This document shows, piece after piece, positions 25,872-34,170 of a stretch of 64,000 nt of DNA. Under the pieces are notes generated by a model, which was given only the letters and a program-made list of their open reading frames with translations, did not search any database and was not told the DNA's origin. Made by a program: the position numbers and the translations under genes. Origin of the DNA: Bacteroidota bacterium (GTDB lineage Bacteria; Bacteroidota; Bacteroidia; Chitinophagales; Chitinophagaceae); contig JAEZAM010000034.1 of NCBI GenBank assembly GCA_023430465.1, positions 44,147 to 108,146 on the forward strand. The letters are read 5' to 3'. Numbering within the stretch: position 1 is the stretch's first letter; each line of letters opens with the position of its first letter.

Positions 25872-26009
25872 CCGCTCGAAAGCTTTTCATCCCCCAAACC
25901 AAACAAGGCCAGAACCAGTCTGACCTTGTTTTTCAACCCTCCACAAAACCTACAACACAACCTTTATTCTCACCATCTTTGTTATTCAATTTTCATCATA
26001 TTATGAGCG

Positions 26010-26891
26010 CTAACCAATCTTCACTGAAGTCATTGTCAGCGAACCACCCACCGCCTTGTCATTGAAAAATTCAATCTTGTCTTTGCTGCCTTTCGCACCC
26101 AGGCTATACATCAACGGCAGGTAATGCTCAGGTGTTGGGATCGCCAGCATTGCATCCCTGCCCAACCTGTTATAATCGATCAGCGGCCTGAAATCACCAT
26201 CGGCTATCAGCGACTTGAACCGCTCGTTTATATTCAATGCCCAGTCATAACCGTACGCATCATCATTCAACCTGTCCCAGGCTACCATGCGGAGGTTATG
26301 CACCATATTACCACTTCCGATGATCAGGACACCTTTTTTTCTCAAAGCATATAATTCCTTTGCCAGCTCGTAATGGTATTGCGCACCCTTCGTATAATCA
26401 ATGCTCAATTGCAGAACCGGGATCGTCGCATCGGGATACATGTGCCGAACGATCGTCCAGGTGCCATGATCCAACCCCCAGTCATGATCCAGCTCGACTT
26501 TCGCCGATTTCAACAGCGCTGCTGTCTCGCCCGCCAGGACTGGGTGACCCGGGGCGGGGTATTGTACATCAAACAGCTCCTGGGGAAACCCGCCAAAATC
26601 ATGGATCGTTCTTGGGAAGTCCATTGCCGTGATCCTGGTTCCTTTGGTAAACCAATGCGCAGATACGACCAACACCGATTTTGGAGTGGGAATCTCCGTT
26701 GCCATTTTTGTCCACCGACGACTGAACTCCGTATCCTCGATGCCATTCATCGGTGATCCATGCCCCACAAACAACACAGGCATGAGTTGATCATCTTCCT
26801 TCAACGACGCGGTGAAGCTCCTGAACGCTGATAAGGATGTAATTCCTGCAGCCCCAACAGCCACCGATTTTATGAATTGTTCTCGTTTCAT
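26010..26891 (-). CDS. ygiD: 4,5-DOPA-extradiol-type dioxygenase with Tat-like leader
   Basis: Family features of the LigB/YgiD extradiol dioxygenases are all present: VLFVGHGSPMNGIED (first His), VVSAHWFTKGTRI (second His), DHDWGLDHGTWTIVRHMYPD (third) and IGSGNMVHNLRMVAWD. The N-terminal stretch KREQFIKSVAVGAAGITSLS looks like a cleavable or anchoring leader, unusual for the E. coli enzyme. The family uses a non-haem metal to open catechol rings, for example of L-DOPA. It starts four bases after the DsbA-like gene and shares its transcript. Confidence 0.85.
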   Translation of the reverse strand: MKREQFIKSVAVGAAGITSLSAFRSFTASLKEDDQLMPVLFVGHGSPMNGIEDTEFSRRWTKMATEIPTPKSVLVVSAHWFTKGTRITAMDFPRTIHDFGGFPQELFDVQYPAPGHPVLAGETAALLKSAKVELDHDWGLDHGTWTIVRHMYPDATIPVLQLSIDYTKGAQYHYELAKELYALRKKGVLIIGSGNMVHNLRMVAWDRLNDDAYGYDWALNINERFKSLIADGDFRPLIDYNRLGRDAMLAIPTPEHYLPLMYSLGAKGSKDKIEFFNDKAVGGSLTMTSVKIG

Positions 26892-26895
26892 GTTT

Positions 26896-27810
26896 TTAGT
26901 TTTTTATCCATTTCCACAACACACCGGCTTTCGAGGTAAACCGAATCAACTTTTTCTCCGATTCCATTTCCTGGAGAATCTTTTCCGCCAGTTCAGGAGC
27001 GAGGTTATAGAATACGGCGAACTCTGTCAGCGTCGCCGTCTTTATCCCGTCGAAAATCGTGTCATAAGATTGCGGCTTCTTTTTTTCAGTCATAGCCGGC
27101 AGCAATTTCATCAGGGCCTCTTCGTAGGCTGCGTATGGCTTGCTGCCGTAAACCTTGAAGCGGTTATCGTCGCCATCGATAAAATAAATCGTTGGGAAGC
27201 CGCGGGCACCCCATTCTTTCGCCATCGCCAGGTCATCCTCGAATAAACCTGGAGCCGAGAGTTCAAGGTCCTGTTCGAACTGCTCTACATCCAAACCTGC
27301 ATCCACCGCTGCCTGTATCAGGTGTTCGATCCGGGTGATATTTTTCTTTTCCATGAAGACCATTTCCTTTACCCTGCGTAAAAAGCGATAGCCACTTTCT
27401 GGTCCCTGTATTTGTGCCGCTTTTACGGCAACCGAAGGCGGATAGGATGAATGCAAGGGATCTTCCTTCCACACGTCACCATCTATCGGCATCGAATAAT
27501 GAGCACCAGCTTCTTCCCAATGCTGGGCAACACTGGCGGGTCCGGATACGTCTTTGCCACCGTATTCATTCCAGCTCTTCAACAATCCTCCCATCCGGTA
27601 TTCGATATTGAAATAGTCGCCGTATTCCTGTTTAAGTTTACGCAACTGTGGCTCGATGCCCCAGCAGGATGAGCAAATTGGATCTGTGAAATACAAGAGC
27701 TTGACCGGCTTCACGGTCTTCGCCTCCGCCTTACCGGATTGGTCCATTGGAATTTCACAAATTCCCGTGTCTATATTGCAATTCAAATCTGTCAGTTGTA
27801 CATGTTTCAT
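26896..27810 (-). CDS. DsbA-family thioredoxin-fold protein (FrnE/SpxH-like)
   Basis: The active-site motif is FTDPICSSCWGIEPQL (CSSC), followed by a helical insertion (ALKAAQIQGPESGYRFLRR in part) and ARGFPTIYFIDGDDNRF with the cis-proline strand. No signal peptide is seen, and the C-terminal 60 residues form an extra helical/winged segment (FAVFYNLAPELAEKILQEME). This layout is closest to the cytoplasmic DsbA-like FrnE/YjbH branch, in which the CxxC can be redox active or act as an adaptor. Co-transcribed with the dioxygenase. Confidence 0.8.
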   Translation of the reverse strand: MKHVQLTDLNCNIDTGICEIPMDQSGKAEAKTVKPVKLLYFTDPICSSCWGIEPQLRKLKQEYGDYFNIEYRMGGLLKSWNEYGGKDVSGPASVAQHWEEAGAHYSMPIDGDVWKEDPLHSSYPPSVAVKAAQIQGPESGYRFLRRVKEMVFMEKKNITRIEHLIQAAVDAGLDVEQFEQDLELSAPGLFEDDLAMAKEWGARGFPTIYFIDGDDNRFKVYGSKPYAAYEEALMKLLPAMTEKKKPQSYDTIFDGIKTATLTEFAVFYNLAPELAEKILQEMESEKKLIRFTSKAGVLWKWIKN

Positions 27811-28055
27811 AGCTTAGTTTTTATCAGGTGAACCTCACTGTTATAAGGAATATCCTCGCTATTTGTTTGTTAGGTAACCACACTCCTCTACGCGCGTGAG
27901 GTCGATGGCTCGAACATGATGCAAAGCTATCAAGCACCTGCAACCAGGGAAATGTCCGTGCGCAAGAAAAAACCTTGACTTTGATCAATGTCGCGACACG
28001 GATCATGAAAAGATGATAATTTCACAGTCCATTGCGGCGTATCCGCAGACCCCAA

Positions 28056-28628
28056 ATGAGTTTGGAAACCTTCATCGCCTACAGCGCACAATTTGGTGAG
28101 ATCAGCCCTGCAATGCGCGCGGCGATCCATGAACGCGCGTCATATGTTGACCTAAAAAAGGGCCATTATTTTTCTGAAGCCGGCAAAATTCCGCGGCAGG
28201 TGGGGTTTATGCTGGAAGGCGTTGTCAGGGGCTTCTATGTTACGGACCCAGGTGAGGAGATCACACGTTGTTTTATCAGTGAAGGCAGCCTGGTATCTGA
28301 CTACATCAATTTTGAAGCAAACAAACCTTCCACGGAACACCTGCAGGCTTGCACCGATTGCCGGTTGCTTGTTTTTTCAAAGCAGCACTGGGAGTCGCTT
28401 TCCAGCGATATACCCGGATGGAATAATATCAAAAGTAAAATGGTTTATTCCTGCATGTTCCTGAAATCCCGCAAAGGCCCGGTGATATCGGAAGATGCGA
28501 CAACCCGTTACAGGAATTTTATGGAAACGCATCCAACGTTGCTGAACCGCGTACCACTCGCCTACATTGCGTCTTACCTCGGCGTCACCCAGCAATCCCT
28601 CAGCCGCATAAGGAAACATGCCCGCTGA
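28056..28628 (+). CDS. Crp/Fnr-family transcriptional regulator
   Basis: From ATG 28056 (SLETFIAYSAQFG) the 190-residue protein has an N-terminal cNMP-binding-like beta barrel (GKIPRQVGFMLEGVVRGFYV, ITRCFISEGSLVSDYINFEA) and a C-terminal HTH (VPLAYIASYLGVTQQSLSRI, then RKHAR). The barrel lacks the usual phosphate-binding arginine motif, typical of many Bacteroidota Crp-like proteins that do not bind cAMP. It is divergent from the DsbA/dioxygenase pair and 70 bases upstream of an SDR gene, so it may control either. The ligand is unknown. Confidence 0.85.
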   Translation: MSLETFIAYSAQFGEISPAMRAAIHERASYVDLKKGHYFSEAGKIPRQVGFMLEGVVRGFYVTDPGEEITRCFISEGSLVSDYINFEANKPSTEHLQACTDCRLLVFSKQHWESLSSDIPGWNNIKSKMVYSCMFLKSRKGPVISEDATTRYRNFMETHPTLLNRVPLAYIASYLGVTQQSLSRIRKHAR

Positions 28629-28698
28629 GTTTTTACCAATTGGTAAATCCGGCAGTTGCAGATCTTTTCAATTTTGCTCTTGTAAATAACTATGAAAC

Positions 28699-29439
28699 AT
28701 GAAGCAAGTATTGATTACCGGAGCAAACAAGGGAATTGGTTTTGAAACAGCACGACAACTCCTGCAGCGGGACTGCCACGTCTATCTGGGATGCCGTGAT
28801 CTGCAGAAAGGTCGTGCAGCGGTTGAGCAACTGAAAACCGAAGGACTTAATAACGTAGAAGCAGTTGAGCTGGATGTGACAGATGAAATCTCAGTGAAAA
28901 ATGCGCGCGAATATATCGGCCGGCAGACGCATGTATTGGATGTACTCATCAACAATGCGGGAATCAATGGCGGGCAGCCTCCATATACACCGCTTGCTGC
29001 GACCGCTGACCAATATATCGATGCGTTTGGTACCAACATCATCGGTGTTGCAAGGGTTACTCAGACATTTATTGACCTGCTGAAAAGTTCAGATGCGCCG
29101 CGAATTGTGAATGTAAGCTCGAGCGTAGGATCGATCTCGTTACAAAGTAATCCGGAATGGCCCGCTTACAACTATGCCAAATATGCCGTGTATGCTGTAT
29201 CCAAAGCTGCCCTGAACATGTACACAGTACAACTTGCATATGAACTTAGGAATACGGCATTCAAAGTAAATGCCGTTTGCCCCGGTTATACGAAAACTGA
29301 CTTCACCGGTTACATGGGTGGTGAACTGTCGGATGCTGGTCAGCGAATCCTGAAATACGCACTCATTGGCGAGGATGGCCCCACAGGTAAATTTTTCAGT
29401 GAGGAAGTCAATCCCGCGACCGGTGAAATTCCCTGGTGA
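28699..29439 (+). CDS. SDR-family NAD(P)-dependent oxidoreductase
   Basis: The classical SDR signature is complete. TGANKGIGFETARQLL gives the nucleotide-binding loop TGxxxGIG, NNAGINGG the structural NNAG. Catalytic elements are IVNVSSSVGSISLQS (serine) and YNYAKYAVYAVSKAALNMYT, with Tyr-x3-Lys as YAVSK. The substrate is not predictable. It follows the Crp-like gene in the same direction, an arrangement common for small redox units. Confidence 0.88.
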   Translation: MKQVLITGANKGIGFETARQLLQRDCHVYLGCRDLQKGRAAVEQLKTEGLNNVEAVELDVTDEISVKNAREYIGRQTHVLDVLINNAGINGGQPPYTPLAATADQYIDAFGTNIIGVARVTQTFIDLLKSSDAPRIVNVSSSVGSISLQSNPEWPAYNYAKYAVYAVSKAALNMYTVQLAYELRNTAFKVNAVCPGYTKTDFTGYMGGELSDAGQRILKYALIGEDGPTGKFFSEEVNPATGEIPW

Positions 29440-29459
29440 TGATCGCGGTAGGGACGTGG

Positions 29460-31601
29460 TTAGTTCAATATTAATTCGTCAACGAAGATCCAGGCCTTGT
29501 CTCCTTTTCCAGGATGCCAGCCGGGCAATGATGCCACCGGATTTGCGACTATACGCAAATACTTTACAGACGCGGGCGCAAATTTACACTCCACACCCCG
29601 AAGCGTTGCCGGTTGCATCCTCGTGGGCTGGAGTGGTTTAATTTTTCCCAGTAACGTTAGTTTTGCAGGATCGTCGCCGCCCCACACTTCAACAGAAGCA
29701 GGTGGGAAAATATAACTACCGATATCGAGTAACAGGCTGAGGGTTACACTGCTCAATTTAACAGGCTCATGAAATGGGAGTAACACTTCCATTCGTTTTG
29801 CCCGCCAGGCAAGCCAGTTACCATTTCGGAAGTTTGTTTCGCCTTTTACAAGATCGACTAATAGTTTACTGTCGGGCGCATACCCCGGGTCAGGTGGAGT
29901 TATGAAGATCAATGAATCCGGCCGATAGCCCGATTTGTAAAATGTTGCTTCGATCTCGTCGCTGCTCGTCCACCCGGCTTTGTATGCTTTTGCACGCAGG
30001 TGTACATTGCCATCGATCGTTTCTTTTCCTGTGAATACATTCGCTTTTATGCTATCCGGCTCCGTACCATCAAGCGTGTAGCGTATTTCGGCACCATTGA
30101 TGTAATGTTTTAGCAGCAGCGGCTGGGCTGCTATCAATACCATTTCTTCATTTTTCAAAACCGGTGGTGAAAGTTTCAGGCGTGATGTATCGCCGGCGGA
30201 GCCAGTCTCGATCTTCACCCTCTTTGATCCGGCAATGATGCGTGACATCTCCGCTTCTGGTACCGCAATATTCCAGGCATACAACGTTTTCAATTTAGGA
30301 AATGATTGTACCGTTCGTAACGCATTTGCCTCCACCTTCGTTCCCGACAATGCAAGTGTGTGGAGGTGTTTTAATTTTTTTAACTCACCAAGTGTTGCAC
30401 CCGTGATGTTGGTGAAATTCAGGTTAAGCCGGCGGAGATTTTCAAAGCTGCTGATAAAACCCAGATCTGCATCTGTCACCGGCATTTTTGCCAGGTCTAA
30501 TGAAACCACCTGTTGCTTTATGGCTGACAGTTCCTGCAGATGTTCCGGTCGGTAGAGTTGCGCATTGAAAAAACTGACGTTCAATCCCAGTGATGAGAGC
30601 GCTTCTTCTGCCACAACGCGATTCACTGTATTCAATTTCTTTACAGTAGTTGCATCTGCCGCAGCAAAATTATAGGCAGCTTCCGACGTTGGACCAAGTC
30701 GGGTTGCAGCGAGTAGCTTCAATGTATCTCCGTCTTCCAGTTCTGCTACGCGAAGCCGGAAATCCGCGCCCTTTCTTATCCAATGCGTCAGTATCTCGAT
30801 CTCTTCGTCGGTTAGCTGGGGTTTGCCCATTGGGGGCATGTGTTTCTTATCCTGCAAAGGCAGATGTACCCGCCGCAGCATCAAACCGAGATCCCCTGCG
30901 CCCGGATCCCACAGCGCTCCGCTCTTGCCACCTTTGAGTAACAAGGCTTCCGTTTCCATTACAAGCTCGCCTTTTGCTTTCTTCACATTATGGCAGGAAT
31001 AGCATTTGGATTCAAGTATGGGCTGTACAATATGATCATATACCAGGGCCTGCTCCATCGATACAGGAACAATTTTTTCTTCAACGGTCAATGGAGCGAA
31101 TATGAAATTTGCCCCATGTGTAATGCCTGCTCCCTGGTGGCCTGTAGCGAACACAAGCATCACTGCCACCGCGGAAAAGGATATCCCGATAGCCTTGCTT
31201 GCGTAAAGCCATTTGCGAAGCATGTACCAGAGCATCATAAACAACGCGATGATCACACCGCTCCATTTATGCCAACTTAGAACTTCAGGATCATAACCAT
31301 CTTCACGCGAAAGAAACAGGCCGGACAGCGCTGTGATTGTTGCCATAGATGCAGTAATCAGCAACAGCATATCACTGATATGTGCGGGTATGGCTTCTCT
31401 GCGATATAAGGAAACGAACAGTGTAGCAATTGCGGTCAAGATAATTAGCACAATGGGGAAGTGCAACACCATCGGGTGCATCCGGCCTGCCACCTGCAGC
31501 CAGGCAGGTATGGATAAACGCTCGTCAACAAGTGCAAGGAAAACTAAGGCACAATTGAGAAAAAATACACTATTGAACAGTACTTGTTTGGTTCGCTCCA
31601 T
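29460..31601 (-). CDS. membrane-bound planctomycete-type cytochrome with LRR and sugar-binding-like domains
   Basis: Five membrane segments at residues 7-26, 44-66, 76-99, 113-128 and 137-158 (DUF2231-like) are followed by a planctomycete-type haem motif, CYSCHN at about residue 200, with the Met ligand in MPPMGKPQL. Next come leucine-rich strands (LNLNFTNITGATLGELKKLK), then a chitobiase/beta-hexosaminidase C-terminal-like domain (EIRYTLDGTEPDSIKA) and a C-terminal F5/8-like (discoidin-like) beta region. The protein is 713 residues and sits last in the operon. It may anchor electron flow and glycan binding on the outer face of the membrane; that role is inferred. Confidence 0.7.
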   Translation of the reverse strand: MERTKQVLFNSVFFLNCALVFLALVDERLSIPAWLQVAGRMHPMVLHFPIVLIILTAIATLFVSLYRREAIPAHISDMLLLITASMATITALSGLFLSREDGYDPEVLSWHKWSGVIIALFMMLWYMLRKWLYASKAIGISFSAVAVMLVFATGHQGAGITHGANFIFAPLTVEEKIVPVSMEQALVYDHIVQPILESKCYSCHNVKKAKGELVMETEALLLKGGKSGALWDPGAGDLGLMLRRVHLPLQDKKHMPPMGKPQLTDEEIEILTHWIRKGADFRLRVAELEDGDTLKLLAATRLGPTSEAAYNFAAADATTVKKLNTVNRVVAEEALSSLGLNVSFFNAQLYRPEHLQELSAIKQQVVSLDLAKMPVTDADLGFISSFENLRRLNLNFTNITGATLGELKKLKHLHTLALSGTKVEANALRTVQSFPKLKTLYAWNIAVPEAEMSRIIAGSKRVKIETGSAGDTSRLKLSPPVLKNEEMVLIAAQPLLLKHYINGAEIRYTLDGTEPDSIKANVFTGKETIDGNVHLRAKAYKAGWTSSDEIEATFYKSGYRPDSLIFITPPDPGYAPDSKLLVDLVKGETNFRNGNWLAWRAKRMEVLLPFHEPVKLSSVTLSLLLDIGSYIFPPASVEVWGGDDPAKLTLLGKIKPLQPTRMQPATLRGVECKFAPASVKYLRIVANPVASLPGWHPGKGDKAWIFVDELILN

Positions 31602-31650
31602 GAAAGTTGGTTAGTAATGGTTGATGCCCTCGATCATATTTCCTGGCCCC

Positions 31651-32679
31651 TTACACCAGCCGCAGTTTGTACGGGTATACCTGGCCGGAATTCCACTGTG
31701 CCACGTACAGGTTCTCCTCATCATCCACACATACATCATGGGGATATTGAAACACCTGTTCCGTCTGGTGCATTTCCCCCGCAACGTCATTTTGGTATAT
31801 GGGTAAATTTCCCCCAAGGCTTGATATAACTTTATATGATTTGTCCAGTACTATGACAAAACCTGATTTTTTATTTTGCTGTGAATCGGTCTGGAGCACA
31901 GCAGCATAAAGGTAGTCACCCTTTATAACAGGTCGGCAGACCCAGGCTCCTGGTAAGGAGATGGTGTTGAGGTATTGTCCGTCCAGGGTGTAACGTTTGA
32001 ATGCATTTTCCTGCCGCGAGGTTACGACGAGGCAGGGGTTTGATTTGTCGCGGTCATCAATGCAGATGCCATGTGCATTTTTCAGGAAATGATTGCCCTC
32101 ACCGCGTCCGCCAAAATGACGAATGTACTTGCCTGCCTGGTCGTACTGCACGATAAAATCTTTCCCATAACCATCCGCCACATAGATATCGCCATTGGGT
32201 GCGATGGCTGTTTCTGTTGGAATATACTCTTCTTGCTTACTGTATTGATTGGTCTCTTTCGGGTAGTCCAATGTCATCAGCACGCGCCCATCCACCGTTG
32301 TCTTGATTACCTGGTGCCTGTCATTGTCGCAAATGAATAGCACATCATCGCCATTCTCATTGAATAACGTAAGCCCATGGGCACCCGGATATTCATGTCC
32401 CCAGCTTGATATCAGTTTACCGCTTTTATTATAAATAATGACATTGTTCTTTGTTTCATTCGTGAGCAGGATGATGTGCCCGCGTTTGTCCTGTACCATT
32501 TCATGGCAGTCCCTTACTGGAAATTTTGCGGGGTTGGCCCGGCTCCATTTTGTGTCCAGCCTGTATCGTTTGTTGTTGTGACCCAGAACCACATCAGCCG
32601 CCAGACCGCGGATGATACCAGGGATGTAAATGGCGCCGGCGGAAAGTGATGCATTGCGGAGAAAAATTCTGCGGTTCAT
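31651..32679 (-). CDS. NHL-repeat beta-propeller, Tat-exported
   Basis: A twin-arginine leader (MNRRIFLRNASLSAGAIYIP) is followed by about six NHL-type blades. The best are LISSWGHEYPGAHGLTLF, AIAPNGDIYVADGYGKDFIV, HFGGRGEGNHFLKNAHGICI and QVFQYPHDVCVDDEENLYVA. The blade pattern is that of the NHL/6-bladed peptidylglycine-lyase-like superfamily, and histidines occur at blade ends. It is transcribed just after the DUF1501 gene with a gap of 11 bases. No enzyme role can be read safely. Confidence 0.8.
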   Translation of the reverse strand: MNRRIFLRNASLSAGAIYIPGIIRGLAADVVLGHNNKRYRLDTKWSRANPAKFPVRDCHEMVQDKRGHIILLTNETKNNVIIYNKSGKLISSWGHEYPGAHGLTLFNENGDDVLFICDNDRHQVIKTTVDGRVLMTLDYPKETNQYSKQEEYIPTETAIAPNGDIYVADGYGKDFIVQYDQAGKYIRHFGGRGEGNHFLKNAHGICIDDRDKSNPCLVVTSRQENAFKRYTLDGQYLNTISLPGAWVCRPVIKGDYLYAAVLQTDSQQNKKSGFVIVLDKSYKVISSLGGNLPIYQNDVAGEMHQTEQVFQYPHDVCVDDEENLYVAQWNSGQVYPYKLRLV

Positions 32680-32690
32680 AGTAAGTTAGT

Positions 32691-34142
32691 TTAAGCCAAT
32701 ATACCGTTAACTACTTTTCCTGCTACATCCGTCAATCTATAACGGCGGCCAAGATGTTTGTAAGTAAGTTGTTCATGATGAAGACCCATCAGGTGAAGGA
32801 TGGTGGCATGAAAATCATGCACGTGCACCGGATCCCGGGCTATGTTATATCCGAAGTCATCTGTTTCGCCGTATACGGTTCCGGGTTTTATTCCGCCACC
32901 GGCCATCCAGATCGTAAAACAACGTGGATGATGGTCGCGGCCATAGTTTTCTTTTGTCAATGGCCCCTGGCAGTAGTTTGTTCTGCCAAACTCGCCGCCC
33001 CATATCACCAGCGTTTCATCCAGCAAACCGCGTTGTTTTAGATCTGTGATCAATGCGGCTGATGCCTGGTCGGTGTCAAGGCACTGTCCTTTTATTTGCC
33101 CGGGTAAATTATCGTGGCCATCCCAACCCTGGTGATACAGTTGTACAAACCTTACACCGTTCTCCGATAGTTTACGTGCCAGAAGGCAGTTTGCCGCATA
33201 CGTACCCGGTGTCAGGCAATCGGGACCATACAGCCTGACAATATTTTCCGGTTCTTTTGAAAGGTCAGTTACATCCGGCACGGCTGTCTGCATCCTGTAA
33301 GCCATTTCATATTGCTGGATTTTAGCGTTGATCTCAGGGTCTCCAAATTCTTTATAGGATTCCTGGTTAAGCGCTGCCAGTTTATCCAGCATGCGCCTGC
33401 GGTCAACCTTGTCCATGCCTTCAGGATCGTTCAGGTACAACACAGGATTTTCACCGCTGCTGAATTGAACGCCCTGATGAACTGAATCAAGGAATCCATT
33501 TGTCCATAATTTTGAATAAACACCCTGCCCATTTCCTTTTCCCTTCGATAACAATACGCAGAACGCCGGCAGATTTTTATTTTCACTACCCAGGCCATAG
33601 CTCAGCCAGGAGCCCATGCTCGGACGATTCCCTACCTGTGCCCCCGTTTGGAAAAACGTCAATGCAGGATCATGGTTGATCGCTTCTGTATACATCGTTT
33701 TTATGAAACAGATATCATCCGTAATTGCAGCGGTGTGCGGCATTAGTTCACTCACCCATGCCCGCGACTGGCCATACTGATTGAATTTGAAGTAGGACCC
33801 GGCTAATGGAAATTTCGACTGGCTGGCGGTCATCCCGGTAAGACGCTGACCCATTCTTATGGATGCAGGAAGATCTTCGCCATGCATTTTTTCCAGCATC
33901 GGTTTATAATCGAAAAGATCCAGTTGCGATGGGGCCCCATTCTGGAAAAGATAAATGACGCGTTTGGCTTTGGGTGCGAACTGCGGAAGTCCGGTCATGA
34001 TAGCCTCTTCGGGGTTCTTGCTTCCGAAAAGGTCAGGTATCAGCAACGAACCAAGCGCCACACCACCTACGCCCAGGCCGAGCCGGGTGAGGAACCGGCG
34101 ACGGTTCATGTTGAGATGGCGTTCCAGTATTTCTTTTTCCAT
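32691..34142 (-). CDS. DUF1501 protein, Tat-exported
   Basis: ATG 34142 (MEKEILERHLNMNRRRFLTR) begins a twin-arginine leader followed by GLGVGGVALGSLLIPDL. The DUF1501 body shows LPQFAPKAKRVIYLFQNGAP, SQLDLFDYKP, FQTGAQVGNRPSMGSWLSYG and VIWGGEFGRTNYCQG. DUF1501 belongs to the alkaline-phosphatase-like (sulfatase) clan, but the metal site is not clearly conserved here. It is almost always encoded beside DUF1549/DUF1553 genes, as here. The longer frame to 34196 lies in the gap before the upstream gene and is not needed. Confidence 0.82.
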   Translation of the reverse strand: MEKEILERHLNMNRRRFLTRLGLGVGGVALGSLLIPDLFGSKNPEEAIMTGLPQFAPKAKRVIYLFQNGAPSQLDLFDYKPMLEKMHGEDLPASIRMGQRLTGMTASQSKFPLAGSYFKFNQYGQSRAWVSELMPHTAAITDDICFIKTMYTEAINHDPALTFFQTGAQVGNRPSMGSWLSYGLGSENKNLPAFCVLLSKGKGNGQGVYSKLWTNGFLDSVHQGVQFSSGENPVLYLNDPEGMDKVDRRRMLDKLAALNQESYKEFGDPEINAKIQQYEMAYRMQTAVPDVTDLSKEPENIVRLYGPDCLTPGTYAANCLLARKLSENGVRFVQLYHQGWDGHDNLPGQIKGQCLDTDQASAALITDLKQRGLLDETLVIWGGEFGRTNYCQGPLTKENYGRDHHPRCFTIWMAGGGIKPGTVYGETDDFGYNIARDPVHVHDFHATILHLMGLHHEQLTYKHLGRRYRLTDVAGKVVNGILA

Positions 34143-34170
34143 AAAAAATGATTTGCTCAGCACAGTTACC

